64,000 bases of DNA from Favolaschia claudopus. Taxonomy: Eukaryota; Basidiomycota; Agaricomycetes; Agaricales; Mycenaceae. The position numbers and the translations under genes were made by a program. Position 1 is the stretch's first letter, and every line of letters begins with the position of its first letter. Shown here piece by piece: positions 55,601-64,000 of this stretch. The DNA lies in assembly GCA_037176885.1 (NCBI GenBank), contig JAWWNJ010000097.1, positions 1-64,000 of the forward strand, read 5' to 3'. The notes under the pieces were generated by a model. It was not told the origin of the DNA. It saw only the letters and a program-made list of their open reading frames with translations, and ran no database searches.

Positions 55601-58150
55601 ACCACCCAGCCCCGACCCGTTACGTTGGGGAGGAAGGTACATCATGCGAAGACGAAGACGGCGAAGAGGCCACAGACAAGGGCGTGCTTCCTTTAACCCA
55701 GCATCCGGCTCCGTCTGGTCCCACAACCATCCTCTCCCTGTCCCCACCACTCGACTCCCCCCTTCCCCCGGCACTCGTTCATCCTCTTGCCGAGATCCTT
55801 CGCGCGCTGCAGGTGCACCTTCAAAACCTCCAGTCCAGTCCATCTCCTCCCGCCCTTCCGCCACTTTTTCGATGTCATCCGCATCCGCATCCGCATGTAC
55901 CTACACTTCCCGCGTCCGCACCATGCTTATCCTCTACCACCTTTCCTCAACCCACCCACACCTCCATCTCCCCGCCCTCGACCTCCCTCTTCCCCTAGCT
56001 TATTGCGTGTCATCATGATCCTCTTTGGATTGCGTGTCTCAATCCCCCGCCCACAAACACCATTTGCCAAGTGTCGTTTGAATGCACAGGTGTCCGAGGA
56101 GCGGGGAAAGTGCGCAAGATGGGGGGCAAGAAAAGACGCAGGTGCGGGGCGGGATGCGGAGGCGCCGTGGGGGTGGGAGGAGATCGAGAGCGGAGGACCA
56201 AGGTGAGGCAGAGGTGAAGTGGAGGTGGGTGGGGATGAGGTGAAGGCGGAGGAGGCGGAGGCGGAGGTATGGGTGGAGATGAGGGCAAGCGGGGTAGAGG
56301 AAGATCAGGCGGGGTTGGTGTGGGCGTGGAGGTGCAGGTCGAAGGTCGAGGTGCGGGACGACATAAGGTGGAAGCGGAGGTACGCCGGGAGCTGTGAGGG
56401 GTTGTCAGCACCAGTATTATTCAGGTGAGGACGAGACGCACGATGGGGGTAGCGACAGCATCTCGTTGAGCCCAACGCTGCCGATGGATTGATTGGTGTC
56501 GGTCGCGACGGACGCAAGAGGGGCGGGAGGGTGCAGCGGAAAAGACGAAGATAGGTCGACCCCAGAGACTGGAGAGGAGGACTGGGATTGACGTAGCGAG
56601 AAGAAGCGGCGACGATGTCGGTGCGGGGAAGCACGTCGTTATTGCTCCAACATCGACGCGCGTGTAACGCGGAAGCAAAACGATGCTGCAGGAGAAAGCC
56701 CTCAGCTCCTCGACTGGCAAGATAAGAACGAGGTTAAGATGACGTACTCTTTGCAGACGTGAGGGAGCAGGTAGAGATGTACATCCAGTCAGGCCAACAT
56801 GCCGACATCGGCAAGGTGCCGCTCCCGTGTCGGGATAGACGATCGCCAGGGACGGAGAGAGAGGACAGAGACGGAGCGCTATGGTATGTACACCCAGAAC
56901 GCGTGCGCATCAACAAGGCGCTCGGACTTTGATTCAAAATCTATGGAGAATGAGTAACATTAGCAGGAGTAGGTGGGGGGAGAGGATCGCACCAGCCATT
57001 GGCGTTTCGTTGAGACGAATCGTGGGATCGTGACGGAAGCTTGATTTGGAGGTGGGGGTGGGGTATCTCGTTCGTTAGCTGTGAATGATAGACGATGGGT
57101 ATGGTCAGCGTTAACTATTCCCAAACGGAAGTGAAAACGTACAGACGGCACTCACTCCGAGAGTACATAGTACAATACGTGGCCGGCATAGCAATAGAAT
57201 ACAAGTTTGCCCGATTGCATCATAGAGGTCGGCACCTGTGGAAGAAAAGATGAGCCTGGATGCAGGATGAAACAGCGTAGCGTATACGTACAGCAGATCC
57301 AGCGTCTTGAGAGCTCAACCCAGGAGCGCGCGTTCGTCATCCGGGTTTCGACCACGGTCAGAATGGGCGAGTCATTGTATTATACGGCCTCACGAGTTGC
57401 CCACAGGCGTCCCAAAGCTTCCACAGACAGAACCCCAGACGTCCCAATGTTCAGCGTCGAGCGGATACGGCGGAGGATGGTGGCGCGAGGGTGGCAGCCC
57501 GAAGAAAAAGAGCGAGATGTTATCTTGGCTTGGAGACACGGTAGAGAATAGAAAGTAGATGGACGGTGCAAAGCGGACCGTAGAGAGGCTGGTCAAAGGG
57601 AGTCAGCGGCGAATGTGTAGAGAATTAACGTTTGACAACGCACATAATCCCAGACTCTACCACTAGAACTCCTCTCGTGCCGAGTCTGGTAGTCCGAGGC
57701 GTCGTTCGTCACACCGAGCATTTGCCAGTTGTCAACAAGATACCGACGAGATGCGCCGGGCGAGGTCAGCGCTGTGACCTCTTCCGTAGAACGTCCCACT
57801 GCCTGAAGAACCGACGGTGTATTGTACTCAGATTTCATCCATCTTGGCAGTGATCTTGCACACAGAAATACTTATTTCGTGTCTTCAGGAGCAGAAGTTT
57901 TCAAGGAGATTTTGAGGCAGTAACCAGTGAGGAATAGGCGTCGAGTCGCCGTCGACGAATCAGCTTAGCGCCTCGGACTAGTCATTGGGTTTGACGACGA
58001 GCGCGTTGGCGGGAGCGGGAGCGGGGAGCAGAGCTGTTGATTACGTGGCACGTGGTCATGGGAAGCGTCAGCCGATGCCCCGATGCCTTTTGCTTTCAAC
58101 CTCGACGACGTTCTTCATTCGCCGACCATGCGCACCGGACTGGGGGCCCC
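55600..58150 (-). other. Duplicated locus, copy 2 (counterpart of 49.1-51.35 kb)
   Basis: Matches to copy 1 follow the same order: GTGAGGCAGAGGTGAAGTGG, ACGCCGG...GTTGTCAGCACC, GGGTATGGTCAGC, AACGGAAGT, GTCGGCACCTG, AGTCAGCGG and AACGTTCTTCAT-like words recur at an offset of about 6.5-6.8 kb. The copies are clearly diverged. The equivalent exon ends in SGKLVF on the minus strand in both. No complete gene could be built, and at least one copy is probably decaying. Confidence 0.45.
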
Positions 58151-59361
58151 TCCCCTCAAATCGACTCGCCATACTAAGTACACCTTAAGTATATCTACTC
58201 TCCCTGAGGTTGCCACTGGTCATTGGATCGAATTGATTCGTCGCTGTTTTCAAGGCATCTGGCTTAAACTTTGCGCTTGGGCTCGATGAACTCGAAAGAC
58301 GAAACTCACTCAGGTCGTATGAGTACAATTTTGACTTGAAAACCCTTGGCAAACGACGGCAACACTGTTATACTGTACGCTGCTCCATATTGACTACCCG
58401 GAAAGAGACCGTGCCAGGCAATTAAATTTGCATCCCTCCCAAATCCCTCCAGCTGGCCAGCCTTCTACCCGAAAATCTGTCTGTCGCCCCCACATAAGTA
58501 TTCCGTTCCGGTTTACATCGAGCGCTCGGCAGAAACGACAACATTCGGCTCACGGTATCATTCTACGTAGGACACGCGGCATTTCGAAGTCAAACTCTTG
58601 GTTGTTTAATTTGGGCCGTCGATTCCTTTTCTTTGGGCGAATCCTACGCGCACTATGTTGTCATATGGTGCCAATGTTTCAACTTCAGCTCGAAATTCCA
58701 TCTCACAAAACTCACGGATCTTTCTCTCAGAACGGCTTCACAGTTCTATTCCAACTTTCGGAGTAGTTGACGGGGAGACTTCCGAGCTCCTCTCTAGAGT
58801 TGAAGTACATTTCAAAATGGCGATTTGCACTCTTTGATCTGAACTGCCCCAACTCAGGCGCCGACTTCTCCGAGAGTCATCAACTTTTTCAACGTGTAGC
58901 CTCTCTGGTATTTGACATATTCATCGAAACAATTTTCTTTACTCACCTAGCTCTGAGCGGGATATACATATATTGCCCCGCTTTCATCCAAAACGCGCCC
59001 AAACTTATTTGTTTCGTCCTGTACGATAAGTACACCCGCCTCAGTATCCGACTGTAAGTTCAGATTTCAAAATTCAGAAATCCGAGCCCACGCAGAGCAA
59101 TAATTCAAGGACCGCATGTCTTAGTCTTGAGCCCAACAACCAAGTCTAAGGGTATTGTCGCGTTGAATCACATCCGCAATTCATCTTCCTCCTAATTCAA
59201 CAGATTGCAAGTCGTGTCAATTTTCCAATTCAAGTCGCCGACTCGCTGATAGCCGTCGTATCTTGCGAGCGTTGGTCCGACCTTGAACTCGACCAGTGAA
59301 CAATTATTTTGTCACAAAAGGACCACCAAAAGCGGAAATCGAATGTACAGCATAGTAAGTA
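58151..59361. other. Gap without a resolved gene
   Basis: Plus-strand open frames at 58.4-59.06 kb lack a convincing start and splice pattern, and no domain was recognised. Confidence 0.35.
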
Positions 59362-61893
59362 TCAAAATGAATAACGCGCTCTTTTCGCAATGTGACCCTC
59401 GTCTGCGTCTAGTTCATCGCCAGCACTTCGCTTCTGCAGGATAGTCGGCGGTGTAAACATCGTGTCGTCCTCCTGAAGCCGTGGGACGCGCGACGGGATA
59501 GAAACTTCGTTCCCAGTAGATTCGTTTCGCCCTGGCATCGTGAGATTAGCTTTTGAATGGTGACTATATATCGACACGGTTTGATCACCTCTGAGTCGTC
59601 TGAGGTTACTTAGATCTGGATGTCCGAATCAGTTTCGTCACCGGATGTTGAATCTGGAAAATAACCATGTGGAACTTGTGTAAATTATTGAGCTCGGTCT
59701 GTCTCCTTCTCAACTTTCAATAGGAAGGATCAACTCACGGTACGCAAATGGTGCAGCAGGTTCGCTCCATAGCTGGTACAACGGGTCCCCAAGATGCAAA
59801 GCAATTTCCTGGCTGTAGGGATCAAAGCCTTTTGCTTCATGGAATTCACGAAGGCCAGCATAAACCCTGTGATTCCTAAATAGCCCCCGTATAGTGGTAG
59901 AAAATTTTACTGTTGGGAATCCAAGTTGTAAAGCTTGATCCATATTGAGGCGCTGGGATCCGGATGAATCGAGGGACCAGAAAGCTGGACATTCCGGCCA
60001 GCCGAACGATAATGGTGCCCGTTGGAAATTCTCTACTGGGCAGATCCACAAATATCCTTTGGGGGTGGTTTCATGGTTTCCAACAAGTTTGATTATAAAC
60101 CAAATCACATCAACCACTAAAAGTAGATCAATAATGAAATGATACAATAAATAGTTTTCCCACTGCAGTATTGTCCAAGGTTTGCAGTGACTCCGGCCTT
60201 CTTGAAGATATGATTTGCTTGACTGAGCCATACATCATCGTCCGCATTGATGTAGATTTTGTGTTCAAATTGGTAGTCTTGCGATGGAATTCTGCCAGGA
60301 TGTATTATCTGGTGCACAGGAAGCCAATGAAAGATCATACCGGACCCAGCCATTGTGGACATAAGCATCCTCATGCTCATTGAGTTTCCATCCTTCATTT
60401 TGACGATGGGAGGTATGCCAATGCAACTTGGATGCAAACGCCAGAGGATATAAAAGTCTCCGATCTGAGTTAGGGGGGCAAAACACAATGACACCAAGAT
60501 AAGCCTTCTGTCTTGTGCCTAGATTGAATGTGCTCGAGCCAGACCAGTAATTGCAATATTGGAAATTGTAATTCTTCAATGACAAGGCTTTGCAGATGAC
60601 TTGCTGCTGAAGTACAGGCGAGAGAGACAATACATCCTCTTGCAAGGATACCACCTCAAGCTCTCCAATTGTATTTTGGAGGCACTGGTGTGGAGAGGAA
60701 ATGTCTATACACAAACGGCCCTTTGAACGGTGTATTAAAAGTATCCCAAGGGAATCATTTGTGTTCCGAGTCTTTCATTGGTTCAGCATTATATCATCCA
60801 CTATCTTAGAAACAGTGACCCACCAGCCCGTGGGCCTTGAGGTACCTTTCCGCACTCTGCTGATGATCAATGGGTGGGCAGATAGCGCAAGCTCAACTTA
60901 CATAGTATGCAGTGACCTATAATATTTTGAGACTGTATTCAATATAAGGGAAAAAATGACAAACAGCGGAAGCGTAGAGATAGGTAAAGAGCATTTGTGA
61001 TTTATGATAGTACACGGATTGGAAAAATTTCTTAAAATCTATGAGATCAGAGTCTGCATCATGTGAGGTTTGGAACAACAGGAGTGAAAAGCTACATGCA
61101 TACCGCTGTGAAATACAGCTGCACTGGAAGGATGAGAGTGAGCCATTGCAAAAATTTGAAGGATGTTTGGGTGGCTAGAGGAGTGCATTAGATTTGATGA
61201 TGATAACAGAAAGACATGGTTCAATATCACCGAATAGACATGTATTTTGCTATGTCTCGCTTCCATTCCTGAATCAAGAATCAAGCCTCAGTGTATTTCT
61301 GCGAAGCATGTATGCCAACGCACCTCTTCAGAGCCCTTCCCCTCATACATTGCAACTGTGTACCTGCTCGCCTTTCCATCAAGCTTAGCAGAATAGAGTT
61401 TTCTAACACCGCGCCGTCCCAGCCAAAACACGTTGGAGTGGTTGATATGGATTTCACTCTGTAAGATGATATCTCCCATTGGAATTCGGCGATAATCTGA
61501 GCAATATTAGGTACGAATACTCGGGCGGAGAGAGGAGGAGGTACCAGAATGAGGAGCATTGGTGCGAGTGATGAAATCTAGAATGACTTTCCATCGGCCA
61601 GCATTCCAAAGCGTCTTATGACGACCACTCACTTCCATTAACATGCACATTCCACCCTGGCGCACTGGGGATATGAAACTGAGGGCCATCTCCCCGACCG
61701 CCCATACCACCAAAAATCCCACCTCCACCCGCACCACCTACTCCTCCTGCAGAGAACGGTTGCCCTCAGCATGATAGTTGTCCAAAGTGCATTCTAGACA
61801 CACACCATTGATTGTTATATGAGGGCGACGACCGAGAAATTCGAACTCTCCGCTAGCCTGCTCTTCGTCGTGGATATCGTCGTGGTCATCCAT
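59362..61893 (-). CDS. Kinase-like-domain protein of an expanded agaric family (multi-exon, 3' exons approximate)
   Basis: The first seven exons are resolved: 61893-61806, 61746-61633, 61496-61324, 61268-61231, 61174-61104, 61053-60965 and the 15-nt exon 60916-60902. The product starts MDDHDDIHDEEQASGEFEFL, then a Gly-rich region (GVGGAGGGGIFGGMGGRGDG). A kinase N-lobe-like segment follows (RRIPMGDIILQSEIHINHSN, YTVAMYEGKGSEEEWKRDIA, HPNILQIFAMA). Further exons carry GRLCIDIS, LGVIVFCPPN, VWLSQANHIFKKAGV, CPAFWSLDSSGSQRLNM, and REFHEAKGFDPYSQEIALHL, all landmarks of the family. The catalytic HRD and DFG motifs were not seen, so kinase activity is doubtful. Frames around 60.85-60.70 kb do not join cleanly. 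The C terminus near 59.4 kb (AKRARYSF) is tentative. Confidence 0.7.
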
Positions 61894-62926
61894 TGTAGAG
61901 AACAAGTGAAGGAGAGGAAGAGGGAGGTGGGAGAATGTCAAGCACCCTTTCGGCGTTTAGAAATTCCGCACTAAATTATCCCTGCTACAGCTTTGAGGCA
62001 ATGTAGCAATGACAGATGAGAACTGCCATGAATCGCAATCGCGTTCTCACAAGAAGCTGAGCGTATATTTATCACGAGTGAGCCGCCTAAAGGCGTACAA
62101 GATGCCATGGGGTACCAATTCCACGATAGCCGGGCGTGAAGAGGACGAGTCGTGACCCGCTCACCTCCCGGCCTCCCTAACACAGAAGAGGCGATCGTGG
62201 ACGCCGTCCCTCCACCCCAGGAGAGTGACAGGTGATGATTTCCCGATCCCCCGCGACCCCATGCCATATCGTGCCATGTCGTCAGCGCATTCGGTTCCAA
62301 GCAACAGCGGAAGCTACGTCGTGTTCTCCCCAGGACCACATTCCCGCCTCCGATCGCGCCCGATCTCTCACTAGACTGCAGCTACACCACTCCTGCAGCC
62401 GAAACGCCCCTCCCTTTCGCAGACCCCCCACTCCGAGGCGAGCGACGTTGATACTCGAAGCAATAAAGGGCGGGTAATGAGTCGAAGTGGCGACAAACAA
62501 CGGCTCGAGCGAGGTGAAATCGCTCGTCATGCTCATTCTTATCCTCGTCCCCACCACAGGCCCCCACCAACATTGCCATCGAAGCCGCCTGCGAAGCATC
62601 CGAGCGAAGCTCAATGATCACCACTTCCGTCGCTCGTGAGCTTCGACGAGGCGGTCGTGCGCACTCATTGCTCATGTCCATTCCTATCCTCGTCCACCTC
62701 AGAGCCTGTGATGCGTCACCTCCGTCCGGACTGACTCCAAGCCGCCAGAACCCGACCTCTAGACCGCCATATCGGAAGACCGGGACTAGGCTCGCACGCG
62801 CGTACAGTCAGCATACACCACCTCCACTTGCATCCCGTCATAACCGCACGTCCATATGCCGCATCGACACGAGCGGATCTCCAGCACCTCAGAGTAGCTT
62901 CACCCCCGACCCACCACGTTCTCACC
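61894..62926. other. Intergenic gap
   Basis: Upstream region of the kinase-like gene. No second gene was supported, although the sequence becomes C-rich after 62.2 kb. Confidence 0.4.
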
Positions 62927-63238
62927 ATGACCGCTACCAGCACCACCTCTACGGGCGTAAGCAGCTCAAGCTCGAGCGCGACCTCGCCGCCCACGTCCCT
63001 TTCATTCTACACCCCCTCCCCGTACATCGTCCGCCAGTGCCACACCCACCGCCACCCCTACACCCTCGTCTCCTTCCGCAGCTCGCAGCTGGCGTCTCCT
63101 TCGGCCTCTGGCCCCTGCCGCCGACGCCCGGACCTCCCTGGCCAGGACACAGATCTCAGCCTCTCACGACTTGCGTGTGGGCGGCGGCGTGCAACGACGG
63201 CGGTGGCGGGCGGGGTCGACAGCGGATCCGCATGGTGA
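62927..63238 (+). CDS. Hypothetical Ser/Thr-rich protein (about 103 aa)
   Basis: An open frame starts MTATSTTSTGVSSSSSSATS and includes SFYTPSPYIVRQCHTHRHPY, then becomes Arg-rich and ends DSGSAW. The middle part looks protein-like, but the region is C-rich and open in several frames, and no family was recognised. It may be spliced or non-coding. Confidence 0.25.
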   Translation: MTATSTTSTGVSSSSSSATSPPTSLSFYTPSPYIVRQCHTHRHPYTLVSFRSSQLASPSASGPCRRRPDLPGQDTDLSLSRLACGRRRATTAVAGGVDSGSAW

Positions 63239-64000
63239 CACAACGTTGGTGGGCTTCGAGTAGGGCGGGCGGAGGCGGTGGGCGAGCGGTACGGCTATGA
63301 GGCGAGAAGAAAGGAGGGGTGAAGAGGTACTTACAAGTGATATAAAAAGAACTCTATTTAGGAGCGTCGAGCGTTTATTAGAAAGCGATTGTGCGGCTAT
63401 GGGTGAAGCCCATGAGAACAGTCGGAAGAGCACGAGCACGAGCACGCACCTTTCGTGTACTGGATACCGCGCGCCGCGAGAGGAGATGCCGCCGCATCGG
63501 ACATGAGGTAAAAGAAAATTTGACGCCGATCTGCTGGCAGCGTAAGCGGGAAAGGAAGGATGCGGGTAGCGAACGCACCAGTGAAGTCAATTATTTGACA
63601 AGTCAGAGGTGGATAACGGCTTCAGAGTACGCTGGATGGAAACATTCAGCGTGCTGACTGACGGGGGGTGAAGTATAAACGCACCGACTATGCATTTGTT
63701 TCCTCTGTTCCTCCATCAATGCGCTTTTCGTCGGAGCTTACATACGGGCGCAGTGCGCAGCATTAAAAAGCACGACGAGAATGAGTTTATTGACGTCTCT
63801 GCGACGGCAACCGAGCGGCGATTCGAGATGTCTTGAAGAATCTACTTCAAATAATGATTTTGTGGGCGGAGAAGGAAAGGAATCTGTAACTTACTGAAAC
63901 CTCGGAGGATACCCTGCGGCAAGATAGACGCTGTCCAACGCAACGAAGAGTCTATATACTCCAGCAGAACACCAGAAGGGGAATCGAAAGTCGATCCGAC
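63239..64000. other. Window end without a resolved gene
   Basis: Open frames are short and overlap one another. No splice pattern, domain or RNA gene was recognised. Confidence 0.35.

Noticed and set aside
62614..63300. 228-aa Pro/His/Arg-rich open frame
   Set aside because: Low-complexity C-rich DNA open in several frames; no domain, and composition matches a shadow frame.

Overview
The window looks like nuclear DNA from a mushroom-forming basidiomycete (Agaricomycetes). The evidence is short (about 45-90 nt) GT-AG introns dividing most genes, lineage-typical expanded families (F-box/LRR proteins, MYND-finger proteins, a large kinase-like family), a small secreted cysteine-rich protein, and a DNA transposon with a Tnp2-type transposase. 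No rRNA, CRISPR or bacterial-style operon was seen. Gene models were assembled by hand from reading frames and splice signals; where every exon length fits the frame I say so.

Layout. (1) About 0-10.1 kb: a repeat-like zone on the minus strand. It holds one large multi-exon gene (about 7.3-3.8 kb) and three smaller related units, each with a Zn2Cys6-like cysteine module. Several have frame breaks, and the whole zone is saturated with the word AGCGGG/CCCGCT. (2) 10.1-11.2 kb: a truncated, frameshifted family-4 glycosyltransferase. (3) 11.5-12.1 kb: a small C2H2/C2HC zinc-finger gene, divergent from XRN1 (13.0-18.3 kb; 12 exons, 1,485 aa), the cytoplasmic 5'-3' exoribonuclease and the clearest housekeeping gene here. 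(4) 19.0-25.9 kb: a tandem duplication of a two-gene unit (71-aa hydrophilic protein plus F-box/LRR protein), followed by a third, frameshifted F-box copy. (5) 26.5-31.7 kb: two MYND-finger paralogues facing each other tail to tail; the second is split by an 856-bp inverted-repeat element. (6) 31,847-48,584: a 16.7-kb element with 425/447-bp terminal inverted repeats, an ATT target duplication, a CACTA/EnSpm-like Tnp2 transposase and six companion genes. (7) 48.6-58.2 kb: a locus duplicated in direct orientation (about 49.1-51.35 and 55.6-58.15 kb) flanking an F-box gene and a small secreted protein. (8) 59.4-61.9 kb: a multi-exon member of an expanded kinase-like family; then about 2 kb without a firm gene.

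The most interesting system is the 16.7-kb element. Besides its transposase it carries a beta-propeller protein with a C-terminal membrane anchor, a coiled-coil protein, a 1,087-aa protein, and three small proteins, two of them with no recognised domain. An 11-bp motif (CGGCARACGYC) recurs about 14 times inside it.
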